From Thereva unica (taxonomy: Eukaryota; Arthropoda; Insecta; Diptera; Therevidae), in assembly GCA_949987705.1 (NCBI GenBank), contig OX465282.1, positions 80,092,070-80,156,069 of the forward strand: DNA of 64,000 nucleotides, written 5' to 3'. The position numbers were made by a program, and so were the translations under genes. Shown piece by piece: positions 30,092 to 40,865 of the stretch (position 1 is its first letter; every line of letters begins with the position of its first letter). Under the pieces are notes generated by a model. The model ran no database searches. It saw nothing but the letters and a program-made list of their open reading frames with translations, and was not told the origin of the DNA.

Positions 30092-31026
30092 TGGGTGATT
30101 GTCATGAAATGGGAGTTTTTGAGATTTGAACAAAAATTTGTGAACAAAAAAAAAGTGCTGAAAAAAAATTTTCTCATGTGTTTTCAACATTATTTTGAAG
30201 TACTTTCTGTATATTTCCACATAAATACACACGAGGTATAGACAGTGAGAAGTTTATATCGAAAAGCCGAAATTATATGGCTTCGGAGGCGACAATTACG
30301 GTAGCTACATTTCATCGAAAAATCCGTCGCTTTCATGATCAATGAGAGCAAACAATTTTTCCGAAAATTTGCTTGCTCTACAAATGCAAACAAATATACC
30401 GAACCGAGTTAAAAGAGATTTGCAACACATATCACAACGAAAACACACATTACGGAGGCGACAGTTTTTTTTTCTTCGATAATTTTCTTGAGGGTTGCTC
30501 TCTTGTTTATAAATTGTTCACAGTCTAAACGTCCGGCGAGGATAAACATTCATAAAGAAACTTGTGACGATTCGGTTTCACTACTTAGTGCCACTTGACA
30601 ACCAATTTGTCGTTGCGTGTGCGCTATTTTTATAGTTTTTATTGAAATTTGCAACAAACAACAGTCAGAATGTAAACACTGACATCTAACTAAGCAGGTA
30701 TCCGCCCGCGTAATACATACCGGTGATCAGTTTCGGAATACTGCTGCTATCGTTTGAGACCCTAGGCGCGCGGCAATAATGCACTGTTTTTCCGTAAACG
30801 TAGTCCCGTGACGTAAAAGCGGAAAATGGACAGGTTACGGAGGCGACATTTTCGGTGGTCGAAGGGCCGCCATTTTGTTCAAGAGTGCTTGCCGCGGGAG
30901 GCGATGAAGGAGAGAATGTTTTATTACTGGATGGAGATTTTCACCCCAGAAAAAATTTGTTTGAGGCGTTGTAGCTAGAGAACAACGGCCAGCCAGCCAC
31001 TACCCCCATTTCATGACAATCACCCA
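30092..31026. mobile_element. TIR element E5 (TGGGTGATTGTCATGAAATG ends), 935 bp
   Basis: TGGGTGATTGTCATGAAATG at 30092 and its inverse ending at 31026, both bordered by TA. The interior is not palindromic and lacks coding sequence. Like E1 it carries a reiterated short motif. Confidence 0.82.
30284..30848. repeat. Reiterated 11-mer CGGAGGCGACA in E5
   Basis: Exact copies at 30284-30294, 30453-30463 and 30838-30848, two of them with the longer TTACGGAGGCGACA. Spacings are 169 and 385 bp. The last two occur in otherwise unrelated sequence. Confidence 0.85.
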
Positions 31027-31028
31027 TA

Positions 31029-31072
<44 letters not shown>
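31027..31072. repeat. (TA)n microsatellite
   Basis: TA tract between E5 and E6. Confidence 0.96.
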
Positions 31073-31074
<2 letters not shown>

Positions 31075-31823
31075 GGGTGTTTTTTTAAAACTTGACACGC
31101 AATTCTTGAACAAAGGAGGGGTGACAGAGGGAAACCTGTTATACAAAAGATGTCTGATATGGAGGGGGACATCGATTGGGTATAGTGCGCACCCCCTCTC
31201 TTCCACCCCCTGACCCGGGGGGGGGTAACTTTTTTTTTTTAAATGGCAACCCCTATTTTTTATGCAAGATTCAGATTCCTGGGATGAAAATAAACATCTT
31301 TTATCTCTAGCATTTTTTTCTATCATTTGTTTTTACTCCGGAAACTTTGATTGAAATCGTCATTAAGGGGAGCTTTCGGTGGATTTTTTTTTCAAAAAAT
31401 CCATTTTTTTTTTGTTACTTTGAACATCTAAGAATACAGCAAAAATAGTTTCAAGAGTTTGCTGTATTCTTAGATGTTCAAAGTAACAAAAAAAAATTGG
31501 ATTTTTTGAAAAAAATCCACCGAAAGCTCCCCTTAATGACGATTTCAATCAAAGTTTCCGGAGTAAAAACAAATGATAGAAAAAAATGCTAGAGATAAAA
31601 GATGTTTATTTTCATCCCAGGAATCTGAATCTTGCATAAAAAATAGGGGTTGCCATTTAAAAAAAAAAGTTACCCCCCCCGGGTCAGGGGGTGGAAGAGA
31701 GGGGGTGCGCACTATACCCAATCGATGTCCCCCTCCATATCAGACATCTTTTGTATAACAGGTTTCCCTCTGTCACCCCTCCTTTGTTCAAGAATTGCGT
31801 GTCAAGTTTTAAAAAAAACACCC

Positions 31824-31825
<2 letters not shown>
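31073..31825. mobile_element. Foldback element E6 (CCGGGTGTTTTTTTAAAAC ends), 753 bp
   Basis: A near-perfect palindrome centred near 31448, with the inverted string AGAATACAGCAAA either side of a short loop. The ends CCGGGTGTTTTTTTAAAAC and inverse are flanked by TA. Mirrored frames (31000-31326 and 31573-31758) are by symmetry. Confidence 0.9.

Positions 31826-31881
<56 letters not shown>
31826..31881. repeat. (TA)n microsatellite
   Basis: TA tract between E6 and the 176-bp duplication. Confidence 0.97.
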
Positions 31882-31884
<3 letters not shown>

Positions 31885-31885
<1 letters not shown>

Positions 31886-32236
31886 GGTGGTCCTTAAAAA
31901 ACTTTTTTCTTAATTTTCTTTGGGGCACCCCGTTACTTTGTTCTACTATATAAAAAAGAATTACTGTAATTTTTTGGGATTTTTAGACTTAGGTTTAGGG
32001 GTCGCTACCGCCAAATATAAATTCAACTTCACTGGTTAGCAAGCTAAACACACTCCTATTGGGTGGTCCTTAAAAAACTTTTTTCTTAATTTTCTTTGGG
32101 GCACCCTGTTACTTTGTTCTACTATATAAAAAAGAATTACTGTAATTTTTTGGGATTTTTAGACTTAGGTTTAGGGGTCGCTACCGCCAAATATAAATTC
32201 AACTTCACTGGTTAGCAAGCTAAACACACTCCTATT
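31885..32236. repeat. 176-bp tandem duplication starting GGGTGGTCCTTAAAAAAC
   Basis: Two copies, 31885-32060 and 32061-32236, differ by a C/T near 31931/32107. The left edge AGGGTGGTCC directly follows a (TA)n tract, like the left ends of E1-E6, so it may be the end of a further element (E7) whose right end was not found. Confidence 0.9.
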
Positions 32237-32318
32237 GCTGTTAGTATTTATAAGCATGCGATTAACGGGTTCGAACATGCCATAATTGGTGTTAGAGGAA
32301 TTAATGTGCAAGAGAGGT

Positions 32319-33410
32319 TCACCTCAGGTTGTAGTTATTCACTCTAAATGACGCGCGGTTTCTTAAGAAGCAGGGTAACAATATCGTCAATTGATAAAAT
32401 AAAAGAAGAGGGCCAAGATGACTGCCTTGCGGGACTCCAGAGGACGCTTCGATGTTCTTCGATTTGACTCCGCGGAATAGAACCTGGTAGGTTCTATCGG
32501 CTAAGTACGACTGGAACCAATCCACAAGGGCATGCGGAAAGCCTAATTTCTTTAGTTTAAGAACTATAATAGAGTGGGAGAGCTTGTCGAAAGCCTTACT
32601 AAAATCTGTATAGACACAGTCAGTTTGGCAGCCAGTGACAAAGCCTCTACTTGTGCGTGAAGAGAACTCCAGTAAATTAGTAGTAGTGGAACGGGCTGCA
32701 AGAAAACCATGCTGGTTTGTTGAGATAAGCCTCTTGCAGATAGGGGCGATAGCAGAATAAATAATAGATTCGAAGAGTTTTGGTATAGACGATAACTTCG
32801 CAATTGGCCTATAATTAGATATTTCGTTTTTACAGCCTTTCTTATGGACAGGTATTATAAAAGAGTTCTTCTTATGGAAGATCAGATCAAGGGTTGGGAA
32901 GCGCCCTTTATTTAGGGATTTTTGAAATAAACATAGAAGAGGAGACAGTAGGGCCCCTGCACAGGATTTTAGAGCAGCTGGAGGGACTTCATCAGGGCCG
33001 GACGAAAAATCTTGTGGAAGTTCATTTATGTTTCGAGATATCATCCCTGGTTATAGACACAGGGAAAAGTTTTGAGCCGTTTGGATTGCATTGATATGTC
33101 GAAAATTGTCTTCATCTGCTTGAAATACAGGGGACAAGAAAGATTTGAGGAAGAACGATGCAAAATTTTCACAAATTTCAGCTGGATTAGAACTAAGGGA
33201 GTTCTCGTATTGCGTGGTGTAAGGGTTATTATCAACTTTTTTCTTTGTGTTGATAAATTGAAAGAATGCTCTGGGATCACCATACACTTTACCTTCCATG
33301 TTTCTGAGGTACTCTTTATAGAGGGTTTCGGAGAGAGCATGAAATTGGTCAATTGGCCAATATTCTGTCGGCGGTTTTACACAGATTTTCTTGCACTTAT
33401 TAGAACTTTA
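32319..33410 (-). pseudogene. LINE reverse transcriptase fragment (Jockey/CR1-like)
   Basis: The 32319-33044 frame has RT motifs SNYRPIAKLSSIPKLFESII, NQHGFLAARSTTTNLLEFSS, VYTDFSKAFDKLSHSI and SSGVPQGSHLGPLL, then breaks before the YADD box. The pre-RT linker continues in other frames at 33051-33299 (YGDPRAFFQFINTKKK) and about 33300-33410. At least one frameshift, near 33045, and truncation at both ends. Related to, but distinct from, the LINE at 10.5-14.8 kb. Confidence 0.88.
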
Positions 33411-33511
33411 GAATTGTACTTAGAATCCGCGAATTACTATGAAAACCGATAAACCGTCGGTACTAGCAATATCACGATTTAAGCAATAACGTCACTACTG
33501 GATCCCTTCGG

Positions 33512-33529
33512 ATCCTACCGACTGCGCCA
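33512..33529 (-). promoter_or_regulatory. Primer-binding site of a gypsy-type element
   Basis: The minus strand reads TGGCGCAGTCGGTAGGATC directly after a TTATATTAC LTR end. It resembles the tRNA-Ser-type site used by insect 17.6/297-like elements. The internal region beyond it (below 33500) is lost; LINE sequence begins at about 33410. Confidence 0.55.
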
Positions 33530-33799
33530 GTAATATAACTCGAGACACGATGTTTCAAAAGGAAACGTAAAAATGTAAAATAGTAATAAAAACGCACGTG
33601 CAGTTAGTATTTCAAGTTCATTCAATATTAATGTACTTCAGTATTTGCAAACTTACAATCTAATCATGCAACTTATGTTAATATGTATCTAAATTGCTTG
33701 CTGCAGTGCTCTTGGTGTCGCTGGTTCGTCGTTCCAGTCCTGCGTCTCGGTGGTGCGCTGGATGTTTCCTTTAATGCTCTGGGTGTTTCCTTTAATGCG
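33530..33799 (-). mobile_element. Gypsy-D LTR, end portion (split by BEL-1)
   Basis: LTR sequence between the primer site at 33529 and the BEL-1 insertion. It ends with ATGCG (33795-33799), the BEL-1 target duplication that recurs at 62736-62740, so it is continuous with 62741 onward. A phrase TTTCCTTTAATGC is duplicated at 33767-33799. Confidence 0.5.
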
Positions 33800-34282
33800 T
33801 GAAAAGTCAACAAAGAAAAGCAACTACAAAAATTCAATGACAAAAACACTTTCACTTTATTTGTTTCCACTGTCCATATTACGATTAATAATTTTAATTT
33901 ACTTTATTTTTACACGATTAATAATTTTACTTTATTTTATTTTTACCCGATTAATACAATAATTACTAATTTTCCTTTATTTTTATTTCTGCTGGTCAAT
34001 TGTCGATCGTCCACGACACCGCGTCACCGCTCTACGTTCTGACTGCTCGTCGTTGCCTCTGGTCAGATGGTTTTATTATTTCGCCTTTGTGCGTCAGCAT
34101 GCTGCCGGTTACCTGTTGTTAGGTAATTGCTGGCGATTCCGGGGCACAGTGTCGTTTAGCTGGTTCCAGGTCACAGTGTCGCTTAGCGTGCACACTTGCC
34201 TTTTGATGATGCAATTGTTTTTCTTTATTTTGCGAGAATTTGTTGCTAGTAGAGTACTAGGCCAGATTGCGCAACCGCTCCA
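33800..34282 (-). repeat. BEL-1 3' LTR, 483 bp
   Basis: Begins (minus) TGGAGCGGTTGCGCAATC directly after the polypurine tract GGGGGGCAGAA and ends ...TTGACTTTTCA at 33800. It matches the LTR at 62502-62735 over the GTCAGCATGCTGCCGGTTAC to CCGCTCCA part, but holds about 270 bp (33820-34088) that the 5' LTR lacks. Confidence 0.85.
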
Positions 34283-34471
34283 TTCTGCCCCCCGTTGAAT
34301 TCTCCGATTTCAAGATTGAAGTGTGTAGCTGGAATGAAAATTGGTTAGTGTGTTTTGTTCATCTAGCGGCATTTCCTCCGTGCTAGACGTAGATTCATGG
34401 GTTCTTTAGAGGTTTTGAGGCGCCTCGACTCGCCTTAGTGCTGAAGCTGTTAAGGGTGGTGGTTATGATTT

Positions 34472-36477
34472 TTATTGGCCTGAGATGGACAAGGAAGTGG
34501 ATGCGTAGAGTGAAGTGTGTTGTCCCATAGTGTCGAGGTGTTGTATGCTTGCGTATACATTCTCGTTCGCTTTCTTGTCTTCTGACTCTTGAACTGCGAT
34601 GGTTGTGAGATCTGCTTGATTCCGCGGTGTTTCACCTTGAGGCCTTGGTTGCCAATTTCCTCTTGTGAGAAGATTTGTGAGTGTGCTCCATGATGTCGCC
34701 ACGAGTCGCCAATTCCAACCGTACTGCTCGTGAATGGTCTGAGTGTTGATAATCATGTTGCATATCTGCTTGATGATGGTGAAGACAGCGTAAGCGCCTA
34801 AGATGGCCAAGTATATTTGTCCTGCGTCGATGAGAAATATCCACAGTCGTTCCCTGACTACCTGCATTGCGCTGTGCATAGCCCCGGGAGTTAATAAGTT
34901 TAACACGTCTACTTCCTGGTGGTCTACATTGATTCCGAGTTGTCGTTGAGCTATGATGTTGTTTATGGCTTGTTGCTCTGACGGATACATCACTTGTCTT
35001 CGAAGGTCTTCTAATGCTTCTGTGAAGTATATACCTGCTCTCATTAGGTCTCCTGAGTCTTCGTATTTCCAATCGATGGTATTTGACGGTTTTAGCGTGT
35101 TCGGTTGCGTATTCTATGGATTGCTGGACTGAGTCCGTACCATTCTCCTAAAATATGGTATCCTGAAGTCATTTAGGGTGAACATGCTACTTCTGTGCCG
35201 AATTCTTGGATCAGATGGGTCCTTGGAGTCATGAAGAAACTTTGATTGGAGTGGGTAACGGGAAGTTCATTGTAGCATTTAGAAATTCGTCTGATAGCGA
35301 CCTCTACTGCTTGGCATTTGATTATGTATATTATTTCTCCTCGTTGTACTGCTGTGTAGCCTCGTTCCTTCATGTAGCGTAACGCGAATTCGGCTGGATT
35401 ATGGGATGCGATACTAAGTTGTGTCTGCAGAACCTTTCTTTCTAGCTCACATCGTCGAGTTACCAGGTTAATATATAACTTCTCTATTTGCATTCGCATA
35501 TGCCTCTCAGTGTACACAAATTTTGAGTTGACATAGGTCAATATGTCTAGGTTCCTTGCGTTCGTGGGATGCTTTGTGAAAAAGTACTCACTTGATGTTT
35601 TGGGTACAATGATCAGTCTTGGATGCTCCGTTTGAAAACCCTTGAATCGGCATACCGTTATGTCTTTCTTTATCTCTAGTGCGAAGATGAATTCTTCTGT
35701 ATTTGCAGTGTAGACCACGCTACCTGCTTTGGTTCCTTTGTCATAATTTTCAACGGTTAATTTATCTGCTCATCCTTGCCATAATACATCATATTTTGTT
35801 TCCTCGCATGCCGTGTTTGGAATGATGTCCCAGAAGCTTCTGCCGTTCTCGGGATCAGTGCAGTGGCCATCGAGATAGGTGCATATTATGTTGTTGCGAA
35901 TGACAATTTTGTTGTCGTGTAGACGGACAGTGCCGGGACAATCTGTGATGGTTAAAGTAATTGATTGTACAACAATTACCTTGTCCCAGTCGTGACCACC
36001 ACTGCTGTATCTGATGCCTTGGCAGCTGCCATCATTGTCTAAGCTTCCGGCAATAGTTTCTGAGTATGTGGAGCTGCTATTTGGTTTGATGTCAGCGATA
36101 ATTCTTCCATTAATTAACTGATAGGTTCCACTCTTGTGGATCTTCATGCAGACCTCTTGACTTATTTCTGCGATGAAGGTACTTAATCCCCCTGATACTA
36201 GTGATAGATGACTAAACATCCCACAGTGGAATATGGACTGTATAATGCTTATTTTGCATTGATACGTCTGAACAACTGCAACTTTGCTTAGTTGCAAAAG
36301 CTGTATTTCTTCCTGTTCATGTCGAGTTTTTGTCTCTTCAAATTGACATTCCGCGACTTCCACTAGAGAAACGGCGCTAATGTTTATGCTGTCGTGTCCG
36401 CAGTCGTAGGCGATTATGGCATTTGCTGTAGCACATAGTCCTAATAAGGAGAGCATTACCACTTTTGTGTTGTACAT
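34472..36477 (-). pseudogene. env: BEL-1 envelope glycoprotein-like gene, broken
   Basis: A type I membrane glycoprotein after integrase, the place of env in retroviruses; it would allow membrane fusion and virus-like transfer. The first open part, 35770-36477, has a 20-residue hydrophobic signal peptide (MYNTKVVMLSLLGLCATANA) and many cysteines. It is stopped by an in-frame TGA at 35767-35769. The same frame is open again down to 35173, and a third part, 34472-35044, in a shifted frame, holds a membrane anchor (LWIFLIDAGQIYLAILGAYA). Wording around YDCGHDSINISAVSL and FHCGMFSHLS resembles the glycoprotein family shared by arthropod negative-strand (chuvirus-like) viruses and some insect BEL/Pao elements; this is recognition by eye. 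At least two lesions make it non-functional. Confidence 0.65.
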
Positions 36478-36612
36478 GTTATCCTGAAATTGATGATAAT
36501 TTAAACTCTTACGGCTAATTTTTGAGGAGTTTCTTATTTTCTATTGAGTTGTAGCTTCTTTCTTTCTTATCTTACTTATTTGTTTAACTTTAAGGATTAT
36601 GATTGGTTTATC

Positions 36613-37578
36613 TTAATTCTTCTTTGTACTACAGTCTGGTGTGACTATCGGACCATTGTCTTCTATAGGCAGCACGCTTACTTTTGTTATGGGTCGTGTT
36701 AAGGTTGTTTCCTTGCATCTTATCGTTACAATTCGGACCAGTCCATCTCTTTCTGGATGCACTTCAATGATTCGTCCCAGTGCCCAGTTTGTTGGCGGTA
36801 ATCGTTCATCTTTGATTAATACCAAATCACCGATCTTTGCGTTTGGAGTTCGATGTAGCCATTTAGGCATTTGTTGTATTCGATGTAGGTAATCTGTCTG
36901 CCAATGCCTCCAAAAGGTTTGATTCATTTGCTGCAGCATTTGCCATCTGCTTGTGATCCTGATGTTGGGTTCTAATAAATAGTTATCTGCTGGAGCTAGG
37001 ATTGCGTTACCGATTAAAAAGTGTCCTTGTGTTAGGACTGCTAAGTCTTCCAGATCATTTGTTATAGGGCATAATGGTCGCGAGTTGAGACAAGCTTTTA
37101 TTTGCGTTAAGAGTGTGTTTAATTCTTCAAAGGTCATTATTGTATTCCCTGTTGTTCTTTTCAGGTGGTGTTTTATGGACTTTACTCCACTTTCCCAGAT
37201 ACCACCAAAATGCGGTGAACCTGGCGGGATGAAGTGCCATTCAGTGTTGGCTTCCTCGATGGATGCGAAGACTTCTTCTGATATTCCCCAATCCTTTTGC
37301 ATGTTGATTTGTGCCATTCGTCTGCTGGCTCCAATAAAGTTAGTACCACAGTCACTGTACAAGTGGCTGATTCTGCCGCGTCTAGATGTGAATCGACGGA
37401 AGGCAGCGATGAATGCGTCTGAAGTCATGTCGCTTACTGCTTCGAGATGCACCGCCTTGATAGCCATGCAGACAAAGATGCAAATGTATCCTTTGGAAGT
37501 TCACACTCTCCCTCTACATTTCGATTCTCTTATTGTCAAGGGACCGCAAAAGTCTACTCCTGTGTGTGTAAATGGATG
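36613..37578 (-). pseudogene. BEL-1 integrase core and C-terminal domain
   Basis: Inserts the cDNA into the genome. The frame 36613-37467 shows Pao-type DDE text: VHLEAVSDMTSDAFIAAFRR, YSDCGTNFIGA (second D), GIWESGVKSIKHH (E), then NSRPLCPI, LTQGHFLIG and the C-terminal GDLVLIKDERLPPTNWALGR. The first catalytic D lies at or just beyond the BEL-2 insertion at 37578; the zinc finger is at 43988-44200. The domain looks intact apart from the split. Confidence 0.9.
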
Positions 37579-37782
37579 TGTCAAAAATAAACTCAGCGGG
37601 AGATAAAAGACAGGATAAATTTATAATTGAAAGAAAATACTTTTACTTAACAACTTTATTAGCGATTTATAATTTTTGGTACTTGCGCACTGTCCGGCAT
37701 AATCGTCGCAACTGATCTCTCTCACGCTAGAATGATGAGTCAGAGTATAGATGTACGAGTATATGTATGTAGATTTTCAACA
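37579..37782 (-). repeat. BEL-2 3' LTR, 204 bp
   Basis: Minus strand TGTTGAAAATCTACATAC to TTTATTTTTGACA, preceded by the polypurine tract GGGCGGAGGA (37783-37792). Confidence 0.95.
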
Positions 37783-38823
37783 TCCTCCGCCCGGCGAATC
37801 CGCAATATTGTTAGATAATTCTAAGGGATACAGAAGTTGCACAGCTCTTCGAAACTTAGATCCATTGGCTAAGCGAACCTCACAAGCACGAATCTTCCCA
37901 TCTCTTCCAGGAAAAGTAGACTCAACTCTCGCTAGCTTCCAAAGAACGCGCGGCAATGATGAGTCGTGTAGGAGAACCACGTCACCTACGTTGATATTTG
38001 TTGATGAAAGTCTCGCCGAATGATGCGCGGACCTGAGCTGCTGCAGGTATTCTGTTCTCCAACGTTTGATAAAAATATGTGTTGAGCGAAGGCGCGTCTT
38101 CCACGCAGAACGAAGATCATTATCTTGAATCTTTGAAGAATCAACTTGAAGTGGCATTGAAAAACATCCAAGTAAAAAATGTGCAGGTGTCAGAGGGGAA
38201 AGATCTAAGGGATCATCACTTATGTATGATAAAGGTCGAGAGTTAACCATGCATTCAGCCTCAGTCAAAAATGTATGTAGTTGCTCTGAAGTGAGCGTAG
38301 ATCGTCCAACTGTGACCCGTAGTATCTCCTTAACACTTTTAACTAGGCGCTCCCAAAAGCCACCCCACCAGGGGGCACGCTCAGCTATGAAACTCCATTC
38401 TATCCCATGGTTACTAATGAAACCTTGTAATTGATCTGAGTATACTATATCTCCAAGTTGTTTGAGATCTTTAGATGCTCTTTTGAAGGTCATAGCATTA
38501 TCTGAGATGAATCTTTTAGGAGTTCCTCTGCGCGATATAAAGCGCCTTATTGCCAGAATACAGGAATCGTTGTTCAAGCTAGGAACCAGTTCAAGATGAA
38601 TGGCACGAACGGTAGCGCACGTAAATAATAAAATATACACCTTAGATGTAGCGATATCTCCGTCTGAAAGCTTCACATAAAGAGGGCCAGCAAAGTCTAT
38701 GCCCGTTGTTTCGAACGGCCGTGAAGCATTTAATCTACTTCTAGGTAGAGGTGCAAAAGGCTGAACAGCAGGCTTTCCCTCAAGGCGTTTACAAACGCCG
38801 CATTTCGCTAACGTTGATTTCAC
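37783..38823 (-). pseudogene. BEL-2 integrase
   Basis: Zinc-finger end CGVCKR, then the DDE core: GIDFAGPLYVKLSDGDIATS (first D), FISDNAMTFKRASKDL (second D), APWWGGFWERLVKSVKEIL (E), NSRPLSYI, LTPAHFLLG and a C-terminal GDVVLLHDSSLPRVLWKLAR. All three acidic residues are in place. The frame is continuous with the RT ORF upstream except for one TGA at 38845-38847, so it can only be made by readthrough. It reads through the LTR border at 37783. Confidence 0.9.
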
Positions 38824-38844
38824 CAGCTGACGAGCTCTTAGAAT

Positions 38845-40803
38845 TCAAAATTTCTCTCTAATGCGTACTAATGTAGTGTTGACTCCTCCATGGAGTACTC
38901 GCTCGTGAGCGTCTAAAACAATAAGTTTTGAAAAATAACAATTTTTTGGTATAATTACTGGAAATTCTGTATCATATCCCATAGTCGCTTCTTGTAGCCG
39001 AGTTTTAACTCGCAGCAAACCATTTTCATCCAAAACAGGATCTAAGGAATAAATACTAGACGAAGATATTGACTTCCCACCTTGCAACGCTTTTATTTCT
39101 GCACTGTAAAACTGTCGTTGTACGAGCTGAATCCAAACTAACTCGGCCCTCTGAAGTTCGTTAGCTAATATATGAAGACTGGTATGTGAATCCTTTCGAT
39201 GAAAAATGAAACGCAGCACGTATGCTGTTACTCGGAGAAGCCTTCGATAATTACTAAATTTTGTAATATCAACAGGTAGAACTTCTGTCTGGTTAAATTC
39301 TGGCTTGTATCCTTCATCTGCAGCCATAAGGCAGGTTAGAGGCAACGTATTGTTAAGTTTGCAATTAGTTTGCGGCGAAGGCCAATCCTCAATCTTATTT
39401 GACAACCAGAGTGGTCCATGGAGCCACACTGATGCATGAACCAGTTTAACTGCACTTATCCCACGTGTCAGCAGGTCGGCAGGATTTTGATCTCCAGGGC
39501 AATGTTTCCAAGTAGCATTCTCAGTTAAATTCCTGATTTCAGTCACACGATGCACAATGTAAGGTTTCCATCTTCTTATATCTCCGTTTATCCAGTGGAG
39601 CGCGATGTTTGAGTCTGACCACAAGAATGCGCAATCCCAGGTTACGTCAAGATTTTTCTGCAGGAAACTCAAGAGGCGCGATGCTATCAAGGCAGCGGTC
39701 AATTCCAGCTTTGGGAAAGTGAGTTCGGAATCACCGGACAATTTAATGGGTGCAACTCTATTCCTCGAAGTAAGATACCTTACGCTAATGTCACCATCTT
39801 CGTTTGAGCTTCTGATATAGGCGACTACTCCGTAGGCACTGAGACTAGCATCAGCAAATATGTGGAGTTGTACGTTGGTACGGTTAGAACCAGTGAAGAC
39901 ACATCTGGGTAATACCATATTATTTAATACTTGCATGTCCGCGATACAGGAATTCCAAGTTGTTAAGAGTTGGGGAGGCAGAGGCTCATTCCATTCAAGT
40001 TTAGATTTCCAAGTTTCCTGAAACAGTATCTTCAATCTTACCACGAAGGGTCCAAGTATACCTAGGGGATCGTATATACGAGCAACAAACTGGAGTATAA
40101 TTCTCTTCGTAACGTTTTCCGTTGGCACCGATTGCATTACTTGCCGCAAATCAACAGTAATTTCATCAGTTGAATAAAACCATATTATACCCAAGACCTT
40201 TTGCAAATTGTTTGTAATGAGATGCTGTTGGATTCTGGAGCGTAGCTCCTCGCTATTTGAATTCCATTTCCTTAAAGTCATGGAGGCTCGTTTTAATATA
40301 TCGCAAGCATCAGTGTAGATTTCGAAGGCAGTCCGGTCATTGTCTACACTCAAAATTAAGTCATCCATATAGAAAGATCTTTGCAAAATTCGACACGTAT
40401 TTGGATATGAAAGAGACGCATTCTCTAAATGTTTCTTTAGTGTAGATGTTAAAAGAAAAGGACTACAAGTAACTCCAAAAGGTACACGAGTCATTCGAAA
40501 TTCATCGTAACTAGGGAGCTCACTTAAATTATCTACTTTGCGCTGGAACCAAAGGAACCGAAGAGCATCGCGATCCTGTTCTGCTAGCGAAATTTGCAGG
40601 AATGCCTTCTCGATGTCGGCCACTAAACCAATCCTACCAATGCGAAAATTTAATAGCACAGACAGAATATCGGGTAGAAGGTTTGGTCCTGCAAATAAAT
40701 TATCATTCAAAGATAAACTGTCTTGTGCCCGCGCTGACGCATCAAAAACGATCCTTGTTCTAGTAGTTACGCTTTCTTCTTTATAGACGGGTCGATGAGG
40801 CAT
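38845..40803 (-). CDS. BEL-2 reverse transcriptase and RNase H, 652 aa
   Basis: RT from about residue 1: RIVFDASARAQDSLSLND, VADIEKAFLQISL, VPFGVTCSPFLLTSTLKKHL and the catalytic FYMDD, then the RNase H (LHIFADASLSAYGVVAYI; FLWSDSNIALHWI; HCPGDQNPADLLTRG). It ends with the integrase zinc finger start (HGGVNTTLVRI) at a TGA (38845-38847) where the frame otherwise continues into integrase. The normal RT N-terminal lead-in is missing: the ATG at 40803 opens in PHRPVYKEES and the upstream bases connect in another frame to the protease ORF, so about 100 residues appear deleted. Confidence 0.9.
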   Translation of the reverse strand: MPHRPVYKEESVTTRTRIVFDASARAQDSLSLNDNLFAGPNLLPDILSVLLNFRIGRIGLVADIEKAFLQISLAEQDRDALRFLWFQRKVDNLSELPSYDEFRMTRVPFGVTCSPFLLTSTLKKHLENASLSYPNTCRILQRSFYMDDLILSVDNDRTAFEIYTDACDILKRASMTLRKWNSNSEELRSRIQQHLITNNLQKVLGIIWFYSTDEITVDLRQVMQSVPTENVTKRIILQFVARIYDPLGILGPFVVRLKILFQETWKSKLEWNEPLPPQLLTTWNSCIADMQVLNNMVLPRCVFTGSNRTNVQLHIFADASLSAYGVVAYIRSSNEDGDISVRYLTSRNRVAPIKLSGDSELTFPKLELTAALIASRLLSFLQKNLDVTWDCAFLWSDSNIALHWINGDIRRWKPYIVHRVTEIRNLTENATWKHCPGDQNPADLLTRGISAVKLVHASVWLHGPLWLSNKIEDWPSPQTNCKLNNTLPLTCLMAADEGYKPEFNQTEVLPVDITKFSNYRRLLRVTAYVLRFIFHRKDSHTSLHILANELQRAELVWIQLVQRQFYSAEIKALQGGKSISSSSIYSLDPVLDENGLLRVKTRLQEATMGYDTEFPVIIPKNCYFSKLIVLDAHERVLHGGVNTTLVRIREKF

Positions 40804-40865
40804 GTAAAAAGTTCGCGAAGGAGTTTTTAGATCCGAATTTGCCCTCTCCGCAAACCCAGAATTTA

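Noticed and set aside
33512..33529. tRNA gene fragment
   Set aside because: An 18-nt match to a tRNA 3' end beside an LTR is a primer-binding site; the same applies at 43759, 60439 and 62482.
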